Source of the DNA: Hippophae tibetana
Lineage: Eukaryota; Streptophyta; Magnoliopsida; Rosales; Elaeagnaceae
Assembly: GCA_037013495.1 (NCBI GenBank)
Contig: CM072808.1
Location: 15,626,669-15,690,668, forward strand
Length of the DNA: 64,000 nt
Direction: 5' to 3'
Shown here: positions 44,371 through 54,595 of the stretch, one piece after another
How positions within the stretch are numbered: position 1 is the stretch's first letter
Layout of the letters: every line of letters begins with the position of its first letter
Translations under genes and position numbers: made by a program
Notes under the pieces: model-generated
What the model saw: the letters and a program-made list of their open reading frames with translations, nothing else
Told to the model about the DNA's origin: nothing
Database searches by the model: none

Positions 44371-45390
44371 TATAGGCTGGAGTATCAGGGATATAAAAGG
44401 CATTAGCCCTACGATCTATATGCATAAGATCAACTTGGAGGATAGTGCTAAACATGTACGAGAGGCCCAAAGAAGACTAAACCCAAATATGCAAGAGGTA
44501 GTTAAGAAAGAAATTCTTAAATTCTTAGAAGAAGGAATTAACTATCCTATTGCGGATAGTAAGTAGGTTAGTCCAGTGCATGTGGTACCTAAGAAATTTG
44601 GGATAACAGTTGTTAAAAATGACAAAAGTGAATTAGTGCCTACTAGAATAATCACTGGATGGAGAATGTGTATAGATTTTAGGAAACTAAATTTATATAT
44701 TAAAAAGGATCACTTTCCTCTTCCATTCATTGATCAAATGTTAGAAAGATTAGCTGGGCATGAATTTTACTATTTTCTAGATGGATTGTCTGGATATTAT
44801 CAAGTACCCATAGCACCATAAGATCAGGAAAAGACCACATTTACATGTCCTTTTGGGACATTTTCTTTTCAAAGAATGCCATTTGGGTTATGCAATGCCC
44901 ATGCCACTCTCCAGAGATGCATGATATATATTTTCTCGGACATGGTGGAAAAATTCATTGAGATTTTCATGGACGATTTCTCTGTCTTTGGGAACTCATT
45001 TGATGATTGCTTACATAAATTGACTTTGGTTTTAGAAAGATGCATTGAATGCAATCTCACCCTTAGTTGGGAGAAAAGTCATTTTATGGTTCAACAAGGG
45101 ATAGTTTTAGGACATATAATTTCAAACAAGGGTATTGAAGTTGATAAGGAAAAAGTTGAATTGATTTCCAAAGTACCTCCCCTTACATCTTTGAAGGGGA
45201 TAAGAAGCTTCTTAGGACATACAGGATTTTACAGCCGATTTATTAAAGATTTCTCTAAAATAAGTCATCCCTTATGTAACTTGCTTTCAAAAGATGTTTA
45301 TTTTAATTTCAACAATGACTACCTTATTGCCTTTAATACCTTGAAAGAGAAACTAACATCTACCCATGTTATTATGACACCAAACTGATC
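44371..45390 (+). pseudogene. pol: Reverse transcriptase pseudogene of element C
   Basis: The start IRDIKGISPTIYMHKINLED is followed by REAQRRLNPNMQEVVKKE. It then reads PVHVVPKKFGITVVKNDK, MCIDFRKLNLYIKKDHFPLP, GLSGYYQVPIAP, FTCPFGTFSFQRMPFGLC and the catalytic block IFMDDFSVFG (Asp-Asp codons within 44966-44980). The connection with GIRSFLGHTGFYSRFIKDFS is complete to 45388. Only isolated stops (about 44564, 44819, 45386) break it, making this the best reverse transcriptase in the window. Confidence 0.93.
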
Positions 45391-45790
45391 TTTACCCTTT
45401 GAAATAATGTGTGATGCTTCTGATTATGTTATCGAAGTAGTCTTGGGACAAAGAGTGGATAAGTGTTTGCATGTCATCTACTATGCTAGCAAAACACTCA
45501 ATGATGCCCAAATGAATTATACCACCACTAAAAAGGAATTCTTGGCTATAGTGTTTTCTTTAAGACAAATTTAGGTCTTATTTTGTAGGATCTAAAGTGA
45601 TTGTGCATTCTGATAATGCTGCTTTAAGATACCTATTAAGTAAACCAAATGTCAAGCCAAGATTAATCAGGTGGGTCTTACTCTTACAAGAATTTGACCT
45701 AGAAATCAAGGATAAGAAAGGTTGTGAAAACTTAGTAGCTGACCATTTTTCTAGGTTGATTTCTGACTTCAATTCTCTTAAAAATGAGAG
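45391..45790 (+). pseudogene. RNase H pseudogene of element C
   Basis: It has MCDASDYVIEVVLGQR (the first catalytic Asp, about 45410), YYASKTLNDAQMNYTTTKKE (catalytic Glu region, 45480-45540), a frameshift near 45575, and then [16 protein letters not shown], which continues into [16 protein letters not shown] and VADHFSRL. Confidence 0.87.
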
Positions 45791-47030
45791 TAATGAAGAT
45801 ATAGTTGAAACCTTTCCTGATGAACAATTATTTTCAATACGTCTAAACCCATGGTATGCTGATATTGTAAACTATCTTGCCATTGGTGTTTTGCGACCTA
45901 ACACTTCATATCAGGACAACAAAAGATTTTTTAAAACTATTAAGGACTATTTATGGGATTACCCTTATTTATATAACATTGTTCAAGATCAAGTCATCTG
46001 GAGATGTGTACCTAAAGAAGAACATAAAAGCATTCTAACTTTTTGTCATGAACTTCATTGTGGGGGCCATTTTAGTGGTGAAAAGACAACCTGTAAGGTA
46101 TTACAGTCTGGATTCTTTTGGCCCACTCTTTTTAAAGATGCTTATATGTTTTGTGCACAATGTGATTGATGTCAAAGAACAGGAAACATAAGCAAAAGAG
46201 ATGAAATGCCTTTGACATCTAATTTAGTTGTTGAACTTTTTGATGTTTGGGGGATTGACTTTATAGGTTCTTTTCCCCCATCCAATGGTTTTCAATATAT
46301 TTTGGTTGCTGTGGATTATGTATCCAAGTGGGCAGAAGCTATCCCCACTAAAACCAATGATGCTAATGTTGTTGTTAAATTCTTGAAGGATTTAATATTC
46401 AGTAGGTTATGAACGCCTAGAGCTATAATAAGTGATGGAGGTAGCCATTTTTGTAACAAGTACAACATCACACACAAAGTAGCTACTCCATGTCATCCTC
46501 AAACTTCTAGTTTAGTGGAAGTAAGTAATAGGAAAATTAAGGGAATTTTGGAACGTACTGTGCGTCCTTCAAGGAAGGATTGGGAATTTAAGTTAAATGA
46601 TTCCAGTTGAACTCGAACACAAGGCTTATTGGGCAATTAAAGAGTTAAACATGGATTTAGATACAATAGGAGAAAAACGGTTACTCCAACTTAATGAGTT
46701 GGAAGAAATTAGGAACGAAGCCTATGAGAATGCCAAATTAAACAAAGAGCGTACTAAGTGCTATCATGACAAGAGGCTACTTCCTAAGACTCTTCATTCT
46801 GGAATGAAAGTTCTTTTATTTAACTCTCATTTGAGATTGTTTCCAGGAAAGCTGAGATCAAGATGGGATGGACCATTCAAAATAGTTCAGGTATTTGCAC
46901 ATGGAGTAGTAGAACTATTGGATTCCAAGACACAAAAAACATTCAAAGTCAATGGGCATCGTGTGAAGTCTTATTTAGAAGAACCAAAAAACATTGCTGA
47001 AATGGATTGCATTTGGCTGAGTAATCCTTA
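45791..47030 (+). pseudogene. Integrase pseudogene of element C with two core deletions
   Basis: The zinc-binding HHCC region is complete ([15 protein letters not shown], about 46037; CAQC, then a TGA at 46167, then CQRTG). The core has [11 protein letters not shown] (about 46253), SDGGSHF (46430) and VEVSNRKIKG, so all three D,D,E residues are present. Compared with element A, 24 bp are missing after HFCNK (about 46460) and 83 bp after LND (about 46602), which removes the segment between the core and PVELEHKAYW and shifts the frame. The tail continues in 46597-47031 (ERTKCYHDKRLLPK, MKVLLFNSHLRLFPGK, FKVNGHRVKSYL), the GPY/F-like domain. Confidence 0.9.
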
Positions 47031-47042
47031 GCACCATAAAGT

Positions 47043-47092
47043 TACGTCTTCCTAAGACGTTAAACTAAGCGCTGGATGGGAGGCAACTCATC
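47043..47092 (+). promoter_or_regulatory. Post-pol hairpin motif (element C, after integrase)
   Basis: ACGTCTTCCTAAGACGT is a 7-bp stem with a 3-base loop. It is followed by TAAACTAAGCGCTGG and ATGGGAGGCAACTCAT. It is the clearest stem of the six copies. Confidence 0.8.
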
Positions 47093-47094
47093 AT

Positions 47095-48594
47095 TTTAGT
47101 TCACAGCGCCTGCTCGCCCAGTCTGTATGCACCCCTGCTCTATTCTGTGCACGCCTTTCCCAGTCCGTGTGTGCCAATGTCCATTTGCACCCATCCCGCA
47201 CACGCCGCTGCACCCATTTTCCCAAATCCGCGCATGCCGCCGCGCCCACATCAACAATGATATCATCATTCACTACTCTGCATTTTCACCATTTTTAATC
47301 ATTTTTTCACCCAATTTTTCTTCCTATCCTTACCTATAAATACCCTTATTCTCTTCACTTCAAATCACACCTAAAAACACATCTTCTCTTCTCTTTCTTT
47401 CTCTCCATTTCTTAGTTTTTCATTTTTCTTAGTTTTAGAGTTCTTCTCTTTTTGAGAAGAACTAATTATGTTTTTTGTAATTTATTTGCTTTTTGATTCA
47501 ATAAATGGAATTGCAAATTCCGTTTGGAGGTTTTCCAGCAATAGAGTTAGCATCAAAGTATTGCAAGGATTTTATTTTCTTTGTAGATTTTTTTATGTTT
47601 TATTCTTATATGTTATATTTAATTTATCTGTGATTAAATTTAACTTTGTTGGCTGTTTGTAAACATGATATAATAATAACGTTGTTTTACTTGCGAAATA
47701 TTAAATAGGTAAAAATCTCTAAAATGAATTGATTTTATTTTTATTCAAGATTTTATATTAAGAATGTTAGAAAGAAATATATTATTTTTCATTACAAACT
47801 TAAATTTGAAAATTAGATTTTAAGGTTTAGTTATCCGGTCTGATTTAGAGTAGTGATCTTTTATTTGTTGGTACAATTTCCCAGTAGTTAGAGTGAAGCT
47901 CTATTTCAAAAAATTTCATAAGAATTATTATCTAAAAATGTATTGACAAAATGTTTTCCGTAGTAGTTTTAAAACTTCAAAGTTAGTACTCGGATAATTA
48001 AATTCTTAGGTTTAATTTGGACACCTTGAATAAAGTTTAAACTCTCTAACCCCACCAAAGGTGTCATTTAAATGGTTCATTTTCAATCTCTTAGAAAAAT
48101 GAATTAATTTAATTAACCAAATTAGTTATCAACCCCACCGATAAGTGTTAATTGATTTGTTTAGTTAACAAAGAATATCTAACCCCACCAAAGGTGGTAT
48201 TAATATAAAAAAGAGAGAATCAATAAATATCAATTTATATCTTTAATAACCTAAATAATATGAGCAAGCATAATTACTTAGTTATTATATGCATAAAAAC
48301 TCCAATATTATAAATGATAAAATTTGCATCAATATTTATTGAATCTGTATCTATGTTTATTTTTATGTTATTTGATTAGAAACACAAAACCCAAAATATC
48401 GTGACAGGATGTTTAGGATTCAATTTCGTTTTTAAAAGTTTGAATAATAAATTAAAAACTACATATATTCTTTCCTTAGATCGACCTTAGGAGTATACTT
48501 ATCATTTTCTATGAAATGATTCGTGCACTTGTGAGAGTTTTATAAATATAAAACCAAAGTATTGGCAGATCGGCAATGCCGATTTTGTTCATCA
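47095..48594 (+). repeat. 3' LTR of element C, 5'-truncated
   Basis: It starts abruptly right after the post-pol motif within LTR sequence, so the 3' untranslated region, polypurine tract and first part of the LTR are deleted. It keeps the non-inverted order: GC-rich part (47095-47250), a TATAAATACCC box at 47334-47344, AGAAGAACTAATTATG, then the body identical in order to the 5' LTR, ending GTTCATCA at 48594. Confidence 0.9.
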
Positions 48595-48639
48595 AGTCAC
48601 GGTTAAAAACCTAGGCCATAAGCACATATTTTAGTAGTG

Positions 48640-51545
48640 GGGCTCAAGTTGACAAAGCTTAAAAGTTAAAAATATGGAAAACCATTTGTGTAAGTCTCTT
48701 ATATTTTATAACTAATTACATATATTATATCTTTTTTGTATTATATCTAATCTTTTGTAGTGTATTTTTACAAAATAGTTATAAAGTCGATGACACTTGG
48801 AAGAGCAAGTGTTAAGATTAAAAATAAGACGTGGAAGGAATACAAAACTTCCATATAGGCAATAAACTATGTGTTTCCATATTTAGAACCACTTGATGAA
48901 GTAGAGCTCTACAAAATCCTTAAAGGACACCCTTGGATTACACCTCAAGTTTGGAAAGACTTCGTGGATTATTGACATACATATGAATTTCAAATTATTA
49001 GGAAAGAACATTAGAATATACAAGTGCATAATATTCTTCCTAACCGTACTGGGAGGTCTTCAAATCCTGAAGTTAGTTATAGAATGGTATTATTAATTTG
49101 TGTTAATTTATAAATATTTTTATATTTATTTTCCTCAAATTTAAGTTCATGTCATGTTTAATAAATTTATTTAATTTATGTAGGAAGCTAAATTTGGTAG
49201 ACCGATTACCCGATCTAAATTGTACATAGAAACAAAGACTCCCAAAACGAAGAAGTCATAACCAATGACTAAACGAGGAGAAGAACAATTAAATAAGTTG
49301 GTTAGTAATTTCGGTTGACACAAAGTCCATATGATTTTTAATAATTGATGTAATAATGTATGATATGCTTATTTGCTTTATTATTTTTAGAGAGCTGTTT
49401 AAGAACAAATATCTAGGGGTGAAATAATCGAAGAGCCTGGAAGAGATGCTATATATCATGCATTCGGATGTGAGCATCCTGGTCGTGTTAGGAGAGGTAG
49501 CCAATATGATGGTTATATGGAGTATTTTAACATTCCAAAACAAAAGCCTCAGATGGTTAGTAAGGAAAAGTACAGTAAAATTGAAGAAGAATTCAACTCT
49601 TTTAAGGCCTTAATGTTAAGTGAGATTGCCACTTTAAAAGAATATCAAGCATAACACATGTCAGGCATGGCATCATACTACAATCAGGGCATGCCATATT
49701 GGTCAGGTATGCAACCATCCATGCCAAGTATGCCACCATCTATGTCAGGCATGCCACCATCTATGCCAGGCATGCCATCATCCATGCCAAGCATGCCACA
49801 CATGCAATCTCATGGTGCTCAACCTATATCCAGTATGGGATATAGTCATCCTATTAGTCCTCACTTTATGCTAGGAATGTAGATGCAATTAGGTAATGGT
49901 TCATTTTCTCCAATGCAATTTGCGCATTCTTACCATTAATCAAATCACGATGAACGTTTTGATGAGAATGTACATCCAATAGCTACCCCACATGGGATTC
50001 CTCCTCTATTTGATGAATCATATGTGGTAAGATTTTAATTTCTAGTGTAGATAATCTATTATTATTTTTTTATTATATGTTTTATTTATTATATATAACC
50101 CTTAAAGTTTTTACAAAATATGAAATGTTTTTTGAAACATCCTTCATCAACGGACTTTGTTGATATTGGAACGGTACAAAAATTGAGAGATAATAGGATG
50201 ATTCATAATCAATATTTTCCAAATCATTGGCGAATAGTAATTGATCAATCATTGCTCTATGATTTTCCACTACCTATGCCTTCTGATGCTACCACAGTCC
50301 AAGAGGTGGTTGGACAGTATGTGGCTTGGCCTTTGATTCAAGTTGTTCTAAATTTTGACGTGGTACTATTTTTTTACTTAAAAGATAACACTTTTTTACT
50401 ACTATTATTTTATTATATCTTTTACTATTACTAACATACATAATACTTCTTCTTTAGTCTATTATACTAGAACTTGTAAATGTGGCACATTTAAGAGATA
50501 CGAAGAAAGTATCTCCTGGTAAATCTATGTCTAGTGGCCAATCATCGTGCACTAAGTCATTTAAGAAGATGCCTTGGAAAAGTATAGTTATGATTATACT
50601 TTAAACTTTAGTAGAAATCTTGGCACTTTGATGACTATTGTTGCGAGGGCATTTAACATAAATGATGGATGGACTGTGCCACTTCCTATAGAAATTTCTA
50701 GTGTAGACATCGGCCAAACATATATATCGATCGAGTGCATATTACATTTATTTGGATAACAAATAATCAATTTAAGTATAATTCAAGTGTGGACAAGGTG
50801 AGTCATTAATCAGTAAATTTCTTTCATTTATGTAGAACATATATAATTATATTTATATTATCTAATTACTTATATATATTTCTTATATATAGGGCATGTT
50901 ATTATTGACTTCAACATAATCACTAATCACATTTAGTAATGTTCTATGATTCTTCATATGTCAATCAATATCAAGAAAAGGATGTTGGCATCAGAGCTAA
51001 AATATTATGTGATAAGGCATTAACGCTTAACAGAAATCAAAATTTGATAATCCCTTGGACACTAAGGTTTGAACAAGGCCAAGATCATTAGATGTTGGTA
51101 ATCCTTGATCTGTTCAATAATCATGCTTGGTACTGTAATTCAGTTTCCATAGAACTGAGTAAAGATACAAAAGCAGTTGTTGAAATGTAAGAGTTATAGC
51201 TAGCTATTTTTCTTCTATTGTTCTTTGTAATATTTAATTAAAAATTAACCGTTTTAAACTTTGATAGGGCATGGAAGCTGTGGAACAAGTTTAGGGGCAT
51301 TGCCTTTAAAAAATCTCATAAGCTTATATGGCATAAAGTTATGGTATGTACAAGCAAATATTAATAATTTTATTAGTTTTACTATTGAATAATAAAGATG
51401 TTTGAATATGGAAAATCATGTACACTTGTTTTTTGTAGATTACACAACAAAAAGATGGAGTCATGTGTGGTTATTATGTCATGAATTTTATGAGCAAAAT
51501 CATCAAAAATATCAAAATTCCAATTAAAGATGTGGTAATATCTTT
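48640..51545 (+). pseudogene. Second gene of CACTA I, 3' part: Ptta segment and Ulp1-like domain
   Basis: It continues from 23788. Exons: AQVDKA and KLKIWKTIC to a donor GTAAGT at 48691; TWKEYKTSI and VFPYLEPLDEVELYKILKGH (about 48830-48980); NRTGRSSNPEVSYRM; EAKFGRPITRSKLYIETKT; RDAIYHAFGCEHPGRVRRGS with KEKYSKIEEEFNSFK; then a Met-Pro-rich frame (49658-49882). The frame 50120-50434 has a WRIVIDQSLLYDFPLPMPSD segment. The C48 protease remnant keeps His (51086, followed by a stop where Trp is expected), VILDLFNN, and Cys in KDGVMCGYYVMNF (51466). The last intron donor is at 51536, but no terminal exon follows. Confidence 0.78.
49676..49806 (+). repeat. Met-Pro-Ser coding minisatellite in CACTA I gene 2
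   Basis: Units of 12-21 bp such as ATGCCACCATCTATG encode MPPSM, MPGM and MPSSM about nine times. The open frame is kept through the repeat (49658-49882). The H copy of the gene has no such repeat at the matching position. Confidence 0.88.
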
Positions 51546-51639
51546 CACCAATATACATTTCTAACATATATGAGTTATTTTTTGTGAATTCATGAAATTA
51601 CATTCTTATTTTGATTTATGGTGTTCAATAATACAATAG

Positions 51640-52620
51640 AAAGAATATGAGTATTGGGAGCAGTTCAAGAAATTATATGCAAGTTACCCTCATCATCAAA
51701 TAAGTGAGAATATCTTAATCCAATACTTCTATGAGGGTTTATACCTATAGACAGAAGCATGATAGATGCAGTAAGTGGTAGAGCTTTTATTAATAAGGGA
51801 TCGCTACTATGGCTGAAAATGCTCAAAAAATTGGCACTTGTTCCAATCCACCATAAAAGCTCAATGAAGTGGAAGTTCCTATTAATATTGAATAAAAATT
51901 GAGCACTTTTACTTCAATTGTGCAACAATTAGCAATCAAACAAGTTCAAGCTTGTGGAATCTATAGAAACATTGGACATCCAACAGATATGTGTCCTACT
52001 ATTCAAGATCCTAATGTGGAACAAGCAAATGCTAAGAGAGGATATCGAGGATAACACAGGAAAAATTATGATGCCTACTCTAACACTTACAATTCGGGTT
52101 ATTGAGATCATCCTAACTTTAGCTATTCCAAAAGTGATCAAGCAACTGCCACTCGTAACCCACCAGGTTTTCCTTTTCGAAGAGGCCAACCACCTTATCA
52201 AATGAGACCATAAAATCCTCCTCCATCTCTAGGAAAATATTTAGAGGACTTGGTAAATATGATAGTATCAACCACTTCTCAATTCCAGCAAGATACTATG
52301 AAGTTCCAACAAGAATCACTCAGGTTTTAGCAAGACACAAAATTTGCTATCAAGAACCTTGAAAATAGATTCAATTAGTTAGATACTAGCTTTGGTTAAG
52401 TAGAAGCACAAGGATCTCGTAAAATTCCCTCTCAACCAATGGTGAGTCCTTGGGAAAATTCTAATGCTATATCATTGGGCAGTGGAAAACATCTTGAAAA
52501 AAATCATGAGGAACAAACCAAAGAAAATGAGACTAACAATGAGATAATTCAAGAAAAATCAAAAAATCTAATAAAGTAGAAACCAAGACAACTACTAATG
52601 AGGAAGCAAAACAACTACTT
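51640..52620 (+). pseudogene. gag: gag pseudogene of element E (5'-truncated)
   Basis: The first readable text is YEYWEQFKKLYASYPHHQ, the middle of the gag core, followed by IQYFYEGL and SMIDAVSGRAFINKG. The zinc knuckle at about 51948-51995 has lost its second Cys (CGIY instead of CGIC), with the rest GHPTDMCP kept. The linker includes NTYNSGY and LGKYLEDLVNMI. The type differs from elements 1/G and from A/C. Confidence 0.82.
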
Positions 52621-52659
52621 AAGGTACAATATAAAGTTCTAATTTCTACTTACGAGCTC

Positions 52660-53330
52660 CCTTTTCCTTTTCCTAGCAGGTTTACAAAATCAAAGAAAGA
52701 CAAGCAAGAAGTCTGGGAAACCTTTCGGGAAGTACAAGTTAATATTCCACTGTTGGATGTTATCAAGCAAGTGCCATGCTATGCTAAATTTCTAAAAGAA
52801 TTGTGCATGAACAAGAGGAAGCTCAAAGTCAATGAAGTGGTGAAGATGGGAGAGAATGTGTTAGTAGTCTTACAAAGGAAACTTCCACAAAATACAATGA
52901 TCTAGTAGTTTCACCATACCATGAGTTATAGGTAACACGAAATTTGAAAAGGCTATACTAGATCTAGAAGCTTTAATTAACGTTATGTCTTATTCAATTT
53001 AATATACTTTAAATCTTGGTCTCCTTAAAGAAATCAATGTATTTATCTAACTTGTTAATCAATCTAATGCTTATCCAAAGAGATTTTTGAAAGATGTTTC
53101 TCTCTAGATTAATGAGCTTATCTTACAGGTCAATTTTTATGTTCTTAATATGAGAGATGACTCCACTATTAATTCTACACCCTTTCTTTTGGGTATACCA
53201 TTCATGAGAACCACTCGAACAAAGATAGATATGCACTCTATAACACTAACTATATATTTTGATGTAGAGGTTAGTTGTTTCAATATCTATGAAACAATGA
53301 GGTAACATATTGATTATAAATCTTGTTTTT
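52660..53330 (+). pseudogene. pro: Aspartic protease pseudogene of element E
   Basis: The pre-protease text LPFPFPSRFTKSKKDKQE and NIPLLDVIKQVPCYAKFLKE is followed by an active-site block mutated from DLGAS to DLEAL (about 52960). The later block PFLLGIPFMRTTRTKID (53186-53230) marks the second conserved region. Many stops. Confidence 0.8.
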
Positions 53331-53430
53331 CTATTGGTGTACTTAACTATTTAGTGTAGCAAGTGATTGATGAGTATAGACCTATTAGAGGTTTCCATAA
53401 GAGATAGCATGAAAACCAAAAATCTAAGTT

Positions 53431-54595
53431 ATGAATATCATGTCTAATGAGAAACATTTCCCTTCCATTGTGCAAGCACCCATCTTAGAACTTAAACCTC
53501 TCCCAAAACATATCAAATATGTATACTTAGTAGATGTAGACACACTTCCCATAATTATATCATCCAAGCTTTTTGCTATTCAAGAGGGAAGCTTAATCCA
53601 TATTTTGATAGAATACAAATTATTGATTGGATACACAATTTGTGACATAATGTGAATCAACGCCTCTATGTGCATGCACTAAATATTACTTGAAGATGAA
53701 TCTAAACCAATAAAAGAACCACAAAGGTGATTGGATCTTCCAATGATAGAAGTGGTTAAGAAATAAGTTATCAACCTATTAGAAGTTGGTGTAATTTTTC
53801 CAATATCAGATAGCAAGTGGGTTATCCCAGTCTAAGTGGTTCCAAAGGAGTCAAGAGTTAAATTGGTGAAGAATAAGAATAATAATTTATTTCCTACTTG
53901 GCAGAAAACTAGGTGACAAATTTGCATTGATTTTTGAAATCTCAACTCTATGACTCGCAAAAATAATTTTTCTTTACCTTTTATTGATAAAATACTTGAG
54001 CATTTAGTAGGTCATACTTACTATTTTTTTCTTCATGGTTTTTCAGGTTATAATTAGATTGTCATTGCATCGGAAGACCAAGAGAAGACAACATTTAATT
54101 TCCTCTTTGGAGCCTTCACTTATAGACACATGTTATTTGGCCTCTTTAATGCTTCTGCCACCTTTCAAACGTGTATATAAGTATATTTTTTTGATTATAT
54201 AGAAGTGTTTATGGATGACTTTACTATATATGGTGATTCATTTGATAACTCCCTCCGTAATCTTACATTAATTAAATAGAGATGCGTAGAAACTAACCTT
54301 GTACTTAATTAGAAAAATGTCATTTAATGGTAGACCAAGGTATAGATTTAGAACATATAATATCATCTAATGGAATATAAGTTGATGAATCTAAGATAGA
54401 TCTTATTTATTCCTTACCACCTCCCACTTGCGTGTGGGAGGTTCATTCTTTTTTTTATCATGTAGGATTATATTGAAGATTTATATAGGATTTCTCAAAC
54501 ATAGCAAGGTCTCTATGCCAGTTACTCCAAAAAAGATGTGGTATTTGTGTTCAATGAAGAGTGCTTTAAAGTAGTTAACAGATTAAAGGAAATTT
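53431..54595 (+). pseudogene. pol: Reverse transcriptase pseudogene of element E
   Basis: The hinge ELKPLPKHIKYVYL (about 53490) is followed by reverse transcriptase: VINLLEVGVIFPISDSKWV (53770), ICIDF and NNFSLPFIDKILEHLVGH, EDQEKTTFNFLFGAF and the catalytic VFMDDFTIYGDSFD (54205-54245). It ends in ECFKVVNRLKEIF (about 54560-54596). RNase H should follow, but the next codons are already integrase. A dozen stops and frameshifts are present. Confidence 0.85.

Larger units (their letters stand above)
37954..48594 (+). mobile_element. Element C: Ty3/gypsy retrotransposon with two gag regions
   Basis: LTRs at 37954-39660 and about 47095-48594 flank PBS, gag 1, a post-pol motif, gag 2, protease, reverse transcriptase, RNase H, integrase and a second post-pol motif. 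Target duplication GGTCA (37949-37953) / AGTCA (48595-48599). Removal restores GGTCACGGTTAAAAACC in the subterminal repeat of H. Its pol is the most complete in the window but has stops and two deletions in integrase. The 5' LTR has an inverted segment, and the 3' LTR has lost its first part. Confidence 0.92.
23789..48639 (+). mobile_element. CACTA (En/Spm) transposon H, inserted in I
   Basis: The left end CACTACTACAATATGTGC (23789) and the right end, whose complement is CACTACTAAAATATGTGC (48639), are terminal inverted repeats. Subterminal blocks with CGAGGCCATA and CGGTTTTT-type cores occur on both sides. Flanks are GGA (23786-23788) and GGG (48640-48642), a 3-bp target duplication with one change. 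Removing H restores the reading NDWAQVDKA in gene 2 of I. H carries a transposase gene, a Ptta/Ulp1 gene, and the inserted retrotransposons G and C. Confidence 0.92.
20350..51640 (+). mobile_element. CACTA (En/Spm) transposon I, outer, right end lost
   Basis: The left terminus CACTACTACAAAATGTGGC at 20350 is a canonical CACTA end. Inside are a TNP2-type transposase gene with DUF4218 and DUF4216 regions (20936-23455), then a second gene of the Ptta/Ulp1 type (23567-23788, continued at 48640-51540). Transposon H (23789-48639) is inserted in the second gene. No matching right terminus is found; at about 51545-51648 the sequence passes into gag of element E, so the right end has been deleted. Confidence 0.85.

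Noticed and set aside
44371..47030. Endogenous pararetrovirus (caulimovirus-like) pol
   Set aside because: The order protease, reverse transcriptase, RNase H, integrase with LTRs and a 5-bp target duplication is that of a Ty3/gypsy retrotransposon; no movement or coat protein is seen.
49676..49806. CRISPR-like repeat array
   Set aside because: Units are short, contiguous and in coding frame, with no spacers; the DNA is plant nuclear.
51620..51660. Functional splice fusion of CACTA gene 2 to gag of element E
   Set aside because: An AATAG acceptor-like site precedes the gag text, but gag is itself truncated and full of stops, so a chance deletion joint is likelier.
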